A stretch of DNA of 64,000 bases from Mixophyes australis (Eukaryota > Chordata > Amphibia > Anura > Limnodynastidae). Below are positions 1 to 11,689 of the stretch, piece by piece; positions within the stretch are counted from its first letter, which is position 1; each line of letters starts with the position of its first letter. The DNA lies in NCBI GenBank assembly GCA_036250195.1, contig JAVHZZ010000067.1:310001-374000 (forward strand). Direction: 5' to 3'. Made by a program: the position numbers and the translations under genes. The notes under the pieces were generated by a model. It made no database searches. It was not told the origin of the DNA and was given only the letters and a program-made list of their open reading frames with translations.

Positions 1-1080
1 TGATTGGAGAGGCGGCACCCATGACGAGGGGTACACGTTAGGGCTGCCCCATGTCACCCTTACTCTTCAACCTAGTACTTGATCCTATGCTTGAGACCTA
101 CATACTGTATTTCGGGGCGTCCGTGTTGTATTTATCAAGCTGTCCGTTTGATAAATCCCTGGCATTATACCTGATCCTTGCTTTACCTGACGCTACTTGG
201 CTAGAAACATAGCAATTAAATTGGCGCACAGCACTATCCCATATCTAGGTATAGAACTTTCTAAGAACCTTGGTCTCTTCTATCAACATCATATCTCGAA
301 AGTTGTTGGGAACCTAGTAACGAGGTTGAGGGCTGGGGTCATCTTTGTCTTTACTTAATGGGTAGAGCAAATTTACTTAAGATGAAATCCTCCTCTAGAC
401 TTGTAGAGTATTTCAAAACTTCATTTGGGGGGGAAAAAAAATCAAGAATTGGGCTATTGAAACTTTAACAACCCAGGACTAATGCTGGATTTCATTTGGC
501 CAATATAGAACTCTATAATCAGGCTGCTCAACTTCAGTACCGGAGGGATTTGATACAAGGGTCTGACACCTATGCGGATACCTCACCAGAACAAAATTTC
601 CTCCCTGGCATAAAATTGACTGCTTTCCTACATCTACATGACCACAAGGTATCAGCGACAGTTCTTGACAACCACCATTTTATGTCCACTAGAAAATTGT
701 GGCACATCATACATACATTGAAACTAAAACCTTACTTATCTATCCGTCTTCCTCTATTTGGGAACCCTAGTTTTTAGAATGGAGAGGCTGCCTAGCTATT
801 CACTATCTAGAATGACGCGGGGGTTAGAACGGTGGGGCAGTTCCTTACTCAATCTAAGAAACCCTTGACTTTCCAACAAACAGGGAACCTGCACGAAGTG
901 ATTAGACCGTGCAACCTAGACTTTTACAGACTCACATTATGCAAGTGTAGTGACCAGACCATTTTCTCAACAGGATTGGGACCCACCCGCTCTACTATGA
1001 TACATTGAAAACGGGATTGGGACAATGGATGGGACGCTTTGTACCTACTAATTTTTTACTTCTTTACAGCTCACAGTGTG
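1..1080 (+). pseudogene. Decayed L1/Tx1-like LINE ORF2, 3' part
   Basis: The first 100 bases translate to a reverse-transcriptase block of the form G-T-R-(stop)-G-C-P-M-S-P-L-L-F-N-L-V-L-D-P. This is the GTRQGCPLSPLLFN region of L1/Tx1-type LINEs, with the usual Gln codon mutated to TAG. About 400 bases on, an open stretch at 496-777 (93 codons) reads N-I-E-L-Y-N-Q-A-A-Q-L-Q-Y, like the post-RT region of Tx1/L1 ORF2 where 'YNxAAQL' is typical. Stops and frame changes lie between the blocks, so this is a dead copy that also runs off the window start. No poly-A tail is clear. The family call rests on motif recognition, not a search. Confidence 0.65.
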
Positions 1081-1223
1081 TGTGATGGGACCTGTTTTAT
1101 TCCTTGTTATATATCACTATATAGATTATTATCCTTTCTATAATATTCATCCATTATAAACAGTGCGTGTGCTGGGAACTGTCTTATTACTCTTTATATA
1201 TCACTATATAGATTATTATCCTT

Positions 1224-1264
<41 letters not shown>

Positions 1265-1460
1265 CACCCATTATAAACAGTGTGTGTGCTGGGAGCTGTC
1301 ACATCCCTCTGCATATATAGTAATTACAACATCCCTCTCCTCTATATAATAATAATCTCCCATTATAAACAGCATTTTATATGAGCTGTAATGTCTCCCT
1401 ATACAGACTCCTCTGTATAATAATCCTTCATATCTCTGCTCTCAGCATAATAATAATATA
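1060..1460. repeat. AT-rich tandem repeat with (TAA)n core
   Basis: Units of roughly 100-117 bp repeat the theme CATTATAAACAGTGTGTG followed by TGCTGGGA(A/G)CTGTC, TATATA and TAATAATCxCCCATT. Clear copies begin near 1152, 1269 and 1361, with a partial copy near 1068. A perfect (TAA)n microsatellite sits at about 1221-1264. No coding potential was seen. Confidence 0.7.
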
Positions 1461-1499
1461 TTGTTAGAAGATATTACCTCAGCCTTGTACACGTCCTGG

Positions 1500-1872
1500 A
1501 TGTTGTTGTTATATATAAATGAGTTAAAGCTGCTCTCCAGGTTGTAAAATGGCTCCTGCAAGAGTATGTGACCACGCCCCCTCTGGAACGTCACTGGTAC
1601 ATAACTGTATCAGCTGTATTGTGTCTGGGAGACTAAGGGAAAATGGCCGCCGCTGTTCTGCATTAAGGACAATGCAGTAATAGCGTATTTTACTCTAGTG
1701 ATAACATTGCTGCTAGTCAGCTATATGCTACGTTCATTACTAGGTGGTAGAGGCTAAATCCCTTTCAGATAATTCTGTGACATCACGAGGTCATGTGACT
1801 GCTGTAGTCACATGGTACACAGTGCAGGAGCTGCTGCTGGATAACTTCCTGTTCCTGTGTAGTGGAGGAAAG
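1500..1872 (+). promoter_or_regulatory. Possible promoter and non-coding first exon ending in a GT donor
   Basis: The segment is less AT-rich than its surroundings and includes a GCCACGCCCCC-like GC box region near 1572, AAAATGGCCGCCGC near 1640 and a GTCACATGG E-box-like site near 1807. It ends at AGTGGAGGAAAG followed by GTAAGAAG at 1873, a strong 5' splice-site consensus. It resembles the short untranslated first exons of amphibian zinc-finger genes, but no linked coding exon could be shown. This is inference from composition and one splice signal. Confidence 0.3.
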
Positions 1873-1890
1873 GTAAGAAGTAGTGATGTG

Positions 1891-2366
1891 ATGGGGAGGG
1901 GACATGTGTGACTAAAGGTGCTGGGCAAAGAGGGGACATGTGTGACTAAAGGTGCTGGGCAGAGGGGACATGTGTGACTAAAGGTGCTGGGCAGAAGGGA
2001 CATGTGTGACTAAAGGTGCTGGGCAGAGAGGGGACATGTGTGACTAAAGGTGCTGGGCAGAGGGGACATGTGTGACTAAAGGTGCTGGGCAGAGAGGGGG
2101 ACATGTGTGACTAAAGGTGCTGGGCAGAGGGGACATGTGTGACTAAAGGTGCTGGGCAGAGAGGGGACATGTGTGACTAAAGGTGCTGGGCAGAGAGGGG
2201 ACATGTGTGACTAAAGCATGTGGGCAGAGGGGACATGTGTGACTAAAGGTGCTGGGCAGAGGGGACATGTGTGACTAAAGGTGCTGGGCATAGAGGGGGT
2301 ATGTGTGACTAAAGCATGTGGGCAGGGGGGGCATGTGTGACTAAAGCATGTGGGCAGGGGGGGCAT
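1891..2366. repeat. Minisatellite, ~31-34 bp unit
   Basis: About 15 head-to-tail copies of a unit reading GGGACATGTGTGACTAAAGG then TGCTGGGCAGA(GA). Length varies by 2-3 bp through the GA run. The last three copies carry the variant CTAAAGCATGTGGGCAGGGG. The array begins right after the GTAAGA donor at 1873, so it would occupy the start of an intron if that exon is real. Apparent minus-strand open frames here are products of the repeat. Confidence 0.9.
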
Positions 2367-2369
2367 GTG

Positions 2370-4385
2370 AAGGAGAAGTCTCTTCCCCACACGGCCCCTC
2401 CTCAAACAACAATAACCTGACAACACTTGCTAACTTTTCTCAGATATTCCCCATGACACGTATTACATGATCTTTTCCCTGACAGGCCTCCTGCCCACAA
2501 TCGTGTCTCACTGCTGCCCACCAGCTTTTACCTCACAGGCCCCGCTGCCTCAATCCTGACACCTCTCTTACTTCAAAATGAAAGAGGCGCCTTTTATTTG
2601 AAAGAGGAGTAGATCCTTAGCAGTGAATGAGATAATAATACAGAGATCATTATTGCCATAGATGTTGGGGTTTTCTTTTTTTAACTGTATCTAGTCAGAG
2701 TTTAGTTAGATGATATTATCATTACAGGCCATTAATATAATTGCTTTTGTCACAAACTGTACATAAGACACCTTAATTATCTCACAAAAATAACAATACA
2801 TCCAGATTTCAATGCACTGTTTTTAGGTGGCATACTTCAGCCTTCTCACTTATCCATAACTTTAAGTTTTGGTATATCTCAGGCATTAATTGGGGATACC
2901 AGGAACCACTGTAGTATATTGTAGGGAACAGGCGAAAGGGCCATTTAAGACATCCTAGAAGTTCAACGACACTCCTCCTGCTCTATACTCTTCTCTCCTG
3001 TTAGGCCTTCAGTTTAGATTAAGTGCCCCCCCCCCCTTCACAATGCTGGGTTCCTCTGCGGGACCTAGGTATAGACGCTAGAGATGTTCCCAGGTAGTGA
3101 TTGCAGGAATGGCCGTCACTGCTTCACAGTGCTCTGTAGTGCACAGTGCTGGAAGATAGGTTTAGCAAGTTGGAATGGCTACTTGTTAGTGTTGGGGCAG
3201 CTTCATGTTTCCTTAAGGGGCCTGGGTCAGGTGGGGGTTACTGGGTATATATAAGCCCCCACTGGGCACTGGATGTGTGGACGGTGAGTCCTTTTGTACA
3301 GCTACAAATGCATTTTTTCTTGTACTACAAAGCAATTTTTGTTACATACCATCCAGACTGCTGCAACCTCCATCTTGCTGTAATGATATCTTGGTCCCCT
3401 ACAGTCCATTCAAATAGTCGCTGCAGGAATAACCTCCCTACTCTCCATCATTAATTACTGTTCTGGTACTGAAATCATCTTGTTTTCCATTTTAATTATC
3501 TTTTCATTGCAAAAGTATTTAGAGCTGGCCAATCCATTTCCACCTGTTATATCTATTATCACAATCTGTACGTACCCACCCTCTGTTCACGTTGGCGCTT
3601 TATTTTTCCTAGGTTACCTCTGCTCTCAGGACTGCGACCCTTCTTGAATGCTGCCCCTGGAAATCTTCACAGAATGTCTGTCTGTCATGTATGGTCTCTA
3701 ACTGCAGGACCCTGCTGAAAGCTCATCTGTTTACCGGACAGTTCACATAGTGCTTGTGACTTACTTCTCCCAGAGCTGCGCTCCAGAGGGTAAAAGGACA
3801 CGTTCTGGTGCGGACTGTTATGTGTTTTCTTCTTTAAAGTATCCGTTCATCAAGCGATATTAACGAAGGAGTACACAAGAAACATAATAAAAACAGTTTA
3901 ATTATTTTATTTCTACTCCTGAACTTCATGTTATTATCCCACCTGATGAATTTAACGCGAAGAGTGATAGTTGTGTTGTCACTTGTTATGATGAGGACCA
4001 GCAAGTGGAATATATAACCTGATATTGTAAATGGACGTTATCAGACATTTGTGTGCGCTGTTACATACTACAGACAGCTGAGCTTTGTAATATATATTTG
4101 AATATTTTGTAACCAATACATAATGTGATGTAAACAACCTACTGAAAGCAGATTTTTTTTTTTTGTATATTTGAGAGTGAAGGGTTGTTATAAAGAAGTT
4201 ATTTCTTACACCATTAATATTACAGCATCTTTATTATTTTGCCTGCTATACTTTCTCCAAAACATCTCAATCTTTAGTATATCAAGTCTGTATTTTACCT
4301 GTAATTTCTATGCCAACCAAGGTTCCCCCCCAGCAGTGGAGGACCCAGGAGGGGGTGAGTGATCCAGGGGCTGGCGGGACCACCA
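2370..4385. other. No gene seen; possible decayed L2-like LINE at 3300-3760
   Basis: Mostly unique-looking AT-rich DNA with a C run at 3028-3038. At about 3600-3760 (+) a broken reading contains L-R-P-F-L-N-A-A-P-G and later L-L-K-A-H-L-F. This resembles the 3' end of L2/CR1-type ORF2, where 'LKTHLF' is conserved. Around 3350 the D-C-C-N-L block fits the same family. The match is weak and frames are broken throughout. Confidence 0.3.
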
Positions 4386-4613
4386 CACTCATTGGGGTAT
4401 ATTTACTAAACTGTGGGTTTGAAAAGGTGGAGATGTTTGAAAGTAACACGGCCTGTGCACTATTACTGTTACTACGGTAATACTGCACATTATTACCGCT
4501 AGTGCGGTAAGTTTTAACGCTGTTTGTTTTGCTCAGGGAGCAGCGAGCAGACGTCCGGGTTCAAATTACTGTTATCAACGGTGATAGTGCAGAAGCCGAT
4601 TGAATTCCCCCCT
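4386..4613. mobile_element. Chimeric or nested MITE remnant
   Basis: The left end (GGTATATTTACTAAACTG then GGTTTGAAAAGGTGGAGATG) matches an arm of the fold-back element at 44771-44948. The interior, with TACGGTAATA and ACATTATTACCG motifs at about 4456-4510, and the right end GATTGAATTCCCCCC match a different MITE at 17358-17590. Two families are therefore joined here, by nesting or by template switching. No target duplication was resolved. Confidence 0.5.
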
Positions 4614-4856
4614 AGGATGATCTTGTTGTTAGATGTGTACACATTCATATGAATTGTTAACGAGTAACCACAAGAGAAATTAGCTCTTAAAAGTTTGTCC
4701 TCGTATGTACATTTTATCAAAATAAAAAATAAATGGCTAAACTAATGTTATTATTTTGTTAGGGTGACTTGGAACCAAATTCAAGACACGCTGCCCACAT
4801 TATACTATCATGTTACTTTGTACTGATACTACCTCAGTGATATAAGACAGTAGTAG

Positions 4857-5063
4857 ACTTACAAGATTTCAATCTTGAATCAATATAAGCCAATATGTAT
4901 ACATGGATATCCTCCTGGAATCTTGTCCTCTTACTGGATCTCCTTTATGATAGGTGCTCAAAAGACAAGTGACAACTGACCTGACAAGGCACCAAAGAAG
5001 CATAAAAGCAATGTATAATACAAATATTGGCTTATATTGATTCAAGGTTGAAATCTTGTAAGT
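4857..5063. mobile_element. Fold-back element with ~40 bp terminal inverted repeats
   Basis: ACTTACAAGATTTCAATCTT at 4857 is the near-exact reverse complement of AAGGTTGAAATCTTGTAAGT ending at 5063. The complementarity continues inward through GAATCAATATAAGCCAATAT. The 207 bp length and lack of coding sequence fit a MITE. No clear target duplication flanks it, so the superfamily is unknown. Confidence 0.65.
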
Positions 5064-5365
5064 GTATATCCAATAGGGGATTGAGAACACCCATCACGTG
5101 GTGTTTTTGTCGTAATTATCAACCCCCACTGGATCCTTGGGATATTTAGTGGTTTTCGGTGTAACCACATATTCTATGTTACGCTATGATATGATTTTTT
5201 CTTTTCACTTTTTTTTATGTGACCATAATCGTGGTGAATGCCAGAAATCTGAAAGTTACTTTGATCACTGCAAACTTCTGGAATTTGTGGAAGACATACA
5301 TCAAGATGGAAAGAATATATATATATTATTTCACAGTTGACTCTTTAAAACTGTTATTTTAGCAC

Positions 5366-5392
5366 ATTGTGTGTGTGTGTGTGTGTGTGTGT
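5366..5392. repeat. (GT)n microsatellite
   Basis: Uninterrupted GT dinucleotides for about 26 bp. Confidence 0.95.
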
Positions 5393-5978
5393 GAGAACAG
5401 AGGCTGCTTTCAGTTGGCCTGCGCAAATATACCAATCTTTTTATTGTATTATAATCAACAATTGTCTGAGACGCAAGAGGAACCAAGTATGACAGCCAGT
5501 ATCCTGCTGCACAGCGGATCACTAAAGCCACGACAGCTATGTTATCACTGGATGTGAGTCCAATTTCCCCATCAATGCATCAGGTTTTAAACAATTAGTT
5601 TAGATCATGTGTCCACGTTACCAAATTCCATCACAATCCCATTTCTTCTTAACAGCAATTGCTGTATTGTGAGGTTGAACAAAAAGCCATTCAGTCCCTA
5701 GAAAATGCCATTGTACCGACTGTCCACTTAGCTACAGATATGTGACAAGCGGTACTGGTCAAACAAAAGACTATATAACCGTGACAGCCCACTGGGTTGG
5801 TGTATCGCCTTCAAGTGCAGCAGCAGCAGCATCATCATCATCATCATCCCTCCAGCATAATACACAGTGTCAGGTCATTCACCGCACCCTGCCATATAGC
5901 TGCTCACTAGGACAGATGTGATGCTGCCCCTCACACACAATTACCTTCACAGACAAACATTTAGATTGTAAAAGCAAC

Positions 5979-6003
5979 ATATATATATATATATATATAT
6001 ATA
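5979..6003. repeat. (AT)n microsatellite
   Basis: Uninterrupted AT dinucleotides of about 25 bp. Confidence 0.95.
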
Positions 6004-6639
6004 CATTTTGTTTGTGGGGGGAGGGGGGGTGCTGCTCACAATTAAACAGTTCCCTATTTTTCCCCACTAAATATTTCAGATGTCGCTGTTACTGCCCGTG
6101 GCACTACTGTCATCAGATTTAAACATCTTTGATTTTAAAAGCAAGAAAGAATAGTTTTTGTTAACGCTTAAATAGTTTAATAATATACCCACCTGCTATC
6201 ACTTCTAAATGGCAGCTGAGAACAGGAAGGACGGCTATACATTGAAGATATCGATCCAATACTCACGAGATCTGACATTTTACATGAAATGACATTTTGC
6301 CTCATTTTCAGATCGGAATTTGGAGCAAGACGCCGAGTCATGTCTCAATTCGACTCTGTACCCTAAAATTCCTGTCTATCTAATTCTATCTCCGTACCGC
6401 TCATCTCTAGTGAAACATAAAAAAACAAAATGTGGGGGAAAAGTAAAAATTCTTCTTGTCTCACACACAACAATGGGAAATACCCCACTAAGTAGTCTTA
6501 TGCCAATATATAGATAGTTTTTTATAACATAACCATTCAGGTCATGGCTTCACCTCCCCATGATTCACACAGTTCATCCATGTTACACATATGTACATAA
6601 CTAAGACATAGGGCTGTCATACATATGGCCATTTACAGG

Positions 6640-6786
6640 TACACAGCTCTCAACCAATGGCTGATCAGGGATTACTGGGCACTGAGCTACCTGGGTTGGT
6701 GATGTCACAGAATTCTCTTCAATCTGATTGGTTGGAAACACCTGTTTACACTTGAATCTCAAACAGAGCGTCAGTCATCTCCACAG
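6640..6786 (+). promoter_or_regulatory. Promoter-like block and candidate non-coding exon, copy 1
   Basis: Carries CCAATGG near 6654, TGATGTCA (a one-base CRE variant) near 6700, an inverted CCAAT box in CTGATTGGTTGG near 6725, then CAGAGCGTCAGTCATCTCCA followed by CAG|GTAATG with the donor at 6787. Conservation across three copies supports the splice signal, but no ATG-bearing partner exon could be tied to it. Confidence 0.4.
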
Positions 6787-7511
6787 GTAATGTAACAAGA
6801 CTGGGACGGGGATTATATTATAAATGGGATATATTCAGGGGGTGAGAATAATTTACAGTCTGTGTATTCCTGGTTTACCCATCTCTAAGCCCTGTGTTAA
6901 TGGCTTTAACCTGGTAACAATATTTACAGTACAGTATAAGTATAAAAAGAATGTGGACCTGATTTTAAACCCAAATACATTTAAAAATCAAATTCAAAAG
7001 TAATGTGGAAAATAGATATTTGGCTAAAGTCAAAGACTTTACTGAAATAACATTTCTTCATGTAGCTACTTCTGCCATTGATTTAATTACCTATGACAGT
7101 AATTAACAAGCTTAGTCGGAAACAGTCACTATCATATTTTTACAAGAACTATATTTAATGCTGCAGTTTACATTAGAACGTTACACATGAGAACGTTTGA
7201 TTTTGGCACACTGGGTAAGCACTTGCTAAGGTGATTATTTTAGTCTGGTGTAAGGTCCTAATGCAGGTTACCCATAGACTGGTCATTAGGATACCTCCTA
7301 CCTGCCATCAGAGACGTTAAGAGGTACAGAATTCAAGATAACTGGGGGAGACTACTTTGTGGTTTGCCTATGAGTAGTGACTAACGAGATTGTGTCTGAC
7401 CTAACAGATTGGCAGATTCACAAGTAATTCCCCATGATTCACACAGTTCATCCATGTTACACATATGTACATAACTAAGACATAGGGCTGTCATACATAT
7501 GGCCATTTACA

Positions 7512-7660
7512 GTTACACAGCTCTCAACCAATGGCTGATCAGGGATTAGTGGGCACTGAGCTACCTGGGTTGGTGATGTCACAGAATTCTCTTCAATCTG
7601 ATTGGTTGGAAACAGCTGTTTACACTTGAATCTCAAACAGAGCGTCAGTTATCTCCACAG
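7512..7660 (+). promoter_or_regulatory. Promoter-like block and candidate non-coding exon, copy 2
   Basis: Same order of CCAAT, TGATGTCA, inverted CCAAT and CTCCACAG|GTAATG as copy 1, with the donor at 7661. One difference in the exon-like part is GTCAGTTATC instead of GTCAGTCATC. Confidence 0.4.
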
Positions 7661-8384
7661 GTAATGTAACAAGACTGGGACGGGGATTATATTATAAATG
7701 GGATATATTCAGGGGGTGAGAATAATTTACAGTCTGTGTATTCCTGGTTTACCCATCTCTAAGCCCTGTGTTAATGGCTTTAGCCTGGTAACAATATTTA
7801 CAGTACAGTATAAGTATGAAAAGAATGTGGACCTGATTTTAAACCCAAATACATGTAAAAATCCAATTAAAAAGTAATGTGGAAAATAGATATTTGAGTA
7901 ATGTCAAATACTTTACATGAAGCATATCTTCATGTAGCTACTTCTGCCATTGATTTAATTTCCTATGACAGTAATTAACAAGCTTAGTGGGAAACAGTCA
8001 CTATAATATTTTTACAAGAACTATATTTAATGCTGCAGTTTACATTAGAACGTTACACATGAGAACGTTTGATTTTGGCACACTGGGTAAGCACTTGCCA
8101 AGGTGATTATTTTAGTCTGGTGTAAGGTCCTAATGCAGGTTACCCATAGACTGGTCATTAGGATACCTCCTACCTGCCATCAGAAATGTTAAGAGGTACA
8201 GAATTCAAGATAACTGGGGGAGACTACTTTGTGGTTTGCTTATGAGTAGTGACTAACGAGATTGTGTCTGACCTAACAGATTGGCAGATTCACAAGTAAT
8301 TCCCCATGATTCACACAGTTCATCCATGTTACACATATGTACATAACTAAGACATAGGGCTGTCATACATATGGCCATTTACAG

Positions 8385-8533
8385 TTATACGGCTCTCAAC
8401 CAATGGCTGATCAGGGATTACTGGGCTCTGAGCTACCTGGGTTGGTGATGTCACAGAATTCTCTTCAATCTGATTGGTTGGAAAAAAGCTGTTTACACTT
8501 GAATCTCAAACAGAGCGTCAGTCATCTCCACAG
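8385..8533 (+). promoter_or_regulatory. Promoter-like block and candidate non-coding exon, copy 3
   Basis: Third copy, with the donor at 8534. It carries a small A-run insertion after ATTGGTTGGAAAA, while the exon-like GAGCGTCAGTCATCTCCACAG and the donor are preserved. Confidence 0.4.
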
Positions 8534-8779
8534 GTAATGTAACAAGACTGGGACGGGGATTATATTATAAATGGGATATATTCAGGGGGTGAGAATAATT
8601 TACAGTCTGTGTATTCCTGGTTTACCCATCTCTAAGCCTTTTGTTAATGGCTTTAACCTGGTAACAATATTTACAGTACAGTATAAGTATGAAAACTTGG
8701 ACCTGATTTTAAACCCAAATATCTCTAAGAATTTGAAGGTGAACACAAAGGGGAACATTTTCTAAAATGGTTTTACAGA

Positions 8780-9005
8780 AAATGTGTATTATTATTATTA
8801 ATTATTATTATTATTATAATTATTATTATTATTATTATTATTATTATTTATTTTTAAGGCCAAATGTGCTTTACAGATTAGTGAGGAAAACATGTCATAC
8901 ATAAAACAGCTACATACAATATAGATAAAATAAATGCTAATATAAAAACCAAGGGTAGAGAGAACCCTTCTCCTGAGAGAGCTACAATCTAATTATAGCA
9001 ATAAA
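8780..9005 (-). mobile_element. L2-like LINE or SINE 3' tail
   Basis: An (ATT)n tract is followed by TTAAGGCCAAATGTGCTTTA, then CATACATAAAACAGCTACAT and a CCTGAGAGAGCTACAATCTA block. This is the minus-strand form of the common vertebrate tail '...TTGTAAGCTC...GCGCTATATAAATAA(ATG/ATA)n', diverged. There is no coding remnant. The family name is by resemblance only. Confidence 0.45.
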
Positions 9006-9456
9006 AGTGCAGCAAATAATGTATAAGCCAAAAATGCCCCATAGCTAATAAAAAATGCCCCAGTTAGTGCCTTGTGCATTTCCTACACCAGGTCTGACGT
9101 TCTATGGGCCCTAGTGATAGTCTCCAGCCCTTTATTCAGGTAAGCCCACTTGTGGGGTCACAGGGGGAGCAGCAGAGTAACCTGTATATAATAAAAGAGT
9201 GAATCTACAGGACTGTAATGGTGCCCATGTGCATTAGCCCCAATGTGAACTAAACTAATCCAGAACTAACAAAATGATTTTAGTCCATCTTGAGCCCCCC
9301 GTGATAGAGAACCAAAGATGGATGGAGAGAAAGGGGGTGAGTGGAAAGTAACAGAGATTAGAAAGGATGAGAAAGTAATGGGGTGAGGGGAGAAGGATGA
9401 GCGAGGGGAGACAAGACAAGGTTGGAGGTAAAGTGTAGAATACATTTAAACACAGT
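9006..9456. other. No feature recognised
   Basis: Purine-rich sequence at 9320-9430 (GGGGTGAGGGGAGAAGGATG) produces a spurious open frame. No gene, terminal repeat or splice-bounded exon was seen. Confidence 0.5.
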
Positions 9457-9766
9457 GGGCCTGATTCATTAAGGAGAACAAAGCAAAAAGGACTATATTT
9501 GATCCAAGACAAAACCAGGTTAAAATGTAAGGGGTGCAAATGAGTTTATTATTTTGCATATAAGTTAAATACTGGCTGTTTTTCCATGTAGCAAACAAAT
9601 ACTTGATAGCTTTATTTTTACACTGAATTTTAAAGTTGACCTAGGACATGCCCTACCCCTAAATTTACCCCCCCCCCCCCCCCCCCCCTCTCCAATGCAA
9701 CATGGTTTTGCCAAGGTGCAAAGTTACTCATTTATTTTGCTTTTCTTTCCTTAATGAATTAGACCC
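9457..9766. mobile_element. Harbinger-like MITE (3 bp TSD AGT)
   Basis: Begins GGGCCTGATTCATTAAGG and ends CCTTAATGAATTAGACCC, imperfect terminal inverted repeats. AGT at 9454-9456 is repeated at 9767-9769. A C run of about 23 bases lies inside at 9668-9690. A related copy lies inside the element at 11690-12447. Three-base target duplications and short GGG-starting TIRs fit the PIF/Harbinger superfamily. There is no transposase. Confidence 0.7.
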
Positions 9767-9769
9767 AGT

Positions 9770-11253
9770 ACCTTTGGGACACATTTTTTGAGACCTGCTT
9801 TTAGTAACTTTTTTTATTAAATAATGAAGAGCTCTGAAAGTAACCATGTTTTGAATAATTTCCCTAACAACAGATTGATCGCTAAGTCTGACAAGAGACA
9901 CAACAATGAGTGAAGACAAGCCTGTCATCCGCAGTTCTTCCAGATGTAAGAAAAATATAAATGTGTTCATTAGGGCGGGGAACCCAGTGGTAATATCAAA
10001 CAAGAATTTAATACGGACATTTAGGGCACCCAATGGTACACCCAGCACCCCCCATCCCCCATCTTTCATGTAAGTCCGATGTAACTTGTTGAGTCCTGAA
10101 GCCGCTGTCAGCATGTTCTGTTACAGACAGATAGCGCTCACCTTCCGGTCCTGCCCTGGTCTCTGGCTGTAGGAGAGCAAACTGCCAGTAAGGGGTAAGA
10201 GAAGAACTGCTCCGGGCCCTGACAGGAGAGTTTGCAGGGTAGTTTGTTTTCTATGATTGTCATCAAATTATGGCTCCATTTGTGTGTTTATTAACAGATT
10301 ATGGCCCTGTTTTCTATGACTGATGCTATAATCCGGTGACAATTTTTAAGGTTATCACTAAATATTATATGGGAGCTGCTTTACATATATAAAATAGCAG
10401 ATTTCCTCCAACTGGATATGGGCTTTTTCTGGTAAGATATATTTTGGTTCCTCCCTATATCATGTTTGCGCCAATGCCTCTCAGTATGTGTTTTTTTCTT
10501 GTTTATGGTATAGTTTCACCACAATTGATAAGCAGTATGGTAGTTACCTCCCAAATGTCCCAATTTCAGCAGAAGAGTCCCGAATTTAGGGCTCTGTCCA
10601 CTATCCTGCCCGGGGACATATTTGTCCAGCTTGTGGGAATGTTTGGATAAGGGCGATAGCTAATGACCACGCCCTCACCGTGCCTTGACCACGCCCCATC
10701 AAGATGTGGTCATGTTTGTCTACTTTGTATGTCCCTGTATTTTGTATACTCTTTTTTTCCCAATACCTGTTCTGCCGATCACTGTGTTATATTACATATC
10801 AACTACGATAGTAATAATAATTAATGGGACTCATGTACTAGCCAAGGTCCACGGTTATGCCGCGGTAGCTAGCTTTTCCATGAAGATCAGTTATGGACTC
10901 TCTATCGGCATAGGCCACATTCTAATCGGAAAATTTCACAGAAGCGATGTTCAAATTGAAAGTCCCTTATCCCTCCTGAGTGTCAGACGGTGCAGACTGG
11001 ATCTACACACAAGAGGGAGCTATTGCACACAAAGGAACGCACATAAGAGACAACTGGGGAGGAACTAAGGGTGAAAGGCACAAAACAGGGATAATGAACA
11101 AACACATGGATGAAGATCAGACACATAAGGAACATGTTTAACAGATTTTATATTGCTAATACCATGGGGTAAATTAATGATAATTTATAGTAAAACAAAG
11201 TCACCCATCATTGAGAATATATTAACTGATAATGAATATTCTTGTCTCCCCAG
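9770..11253. other. No coding exon recognised; possible upstream region of the next gene
   Basis: Probably the 5' flank or first intron of the gene that starts at 11254. A GC-richer patch at about 10120-10240 contains CTTCCGGTCC (ETS-like) and GGGGTAAGAG, a possible donor, and could hold a non-coding first exon. Nothing decisive was seen. Confidence 0.3.
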
Positions 11254-11345
11254 TGCCAGAAGCTGTAATGGAGACCCTCGTTGGAGATCCCAATGACACC
11301 TCCCCGAGGAATAAGGAAAACATCGCTGGACATTCCATCGCTGAG
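11254..11345 (+). CDS. Unrecognised multi-exon gene, exon with putative start codon
   Basis: An acceptor (CTTGTCTCCCCAG) precedes and a weak donor (GAG|GTTAAA) follows. An ATG at 11268 in fair context (G at -3, G at +4) opens METLVGDPNDTSPRNKENIA and then GHSIAE, ending exactly on a codon, so the exon leaves in phase 0, matching every exon below. The 26 residues contain K-E-N, the core of the APC/C degradation motif. If the ATG is not the start, the frame can continue from an upstream exon in phase 1. I do not recognise the protein. Neighbouring exons at 12775-18080 are phase-compatible. Confidence 0.45.
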
Positions 11346-11689
11346 GTTAAATGTCTTGTCTACTATATTATATATGGAAGATTGTTGTTCAATTCTAAAT
11401 TGAGGCACAGGTTAAGCTTCAACACATGTGACAATGCGCTTATGTTGTAATATTGTTACATTTTAGTTATATTATAAGTAATATTCAGTCTTTATTCCAT
11501 GCCTCCCAACTTTTGCAATCCCCAAATCAAAACAAAACACAGTTTGCAGCAGTGCGTCCATAAATGGAGGTGTGGTCACATCACAATGGGTGCGTGGCCA
11601 CACCCTCATGGGCACCCTTTACCCTCCTCCCCTAACAACGCCAAAGATTTTAGTCTCTTCTATGTATAAAGATGTACATGTAATATTAT

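Larger units (their letters stand above)
5064..6556. other. Non-coding interval with microsatellites
   Basis: Contains (GT)n at 5366-5392, a CAG/CAT trinucleotide stretch at about 5817-5848 and (AT)n at 5979-6003. Nothing with coding character was recognised. The short open frames here are low-complexity or unsupported. Confidence 0.6.
6557..8725. repeat. Tandem segmental triplication, ~872 bp unit
   Basis: The sequence starting CCCCATGATTCACACAGTTC begins at 6557, 7430 and 8302, giving periods of 873 and 872 bp. The third copy stops near 8725 after about 420 bp. Copies differ by scattered substitutions and small indels, for example CACCTG versus CAGCTG, so the duplication is recent but not immediate. 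Each copy carries the promoter-like block and splice donor listed separately. This is the pattern expected when the 5' end of a gene was tandemly duplicated. Confidence 0.9.

Noticed and set aside
1791..2426. Minus-strand Pro/Leu/His-rich open frames
   Set aside because: They are translations of the ~31 bp minisatellite and show its periodicity.
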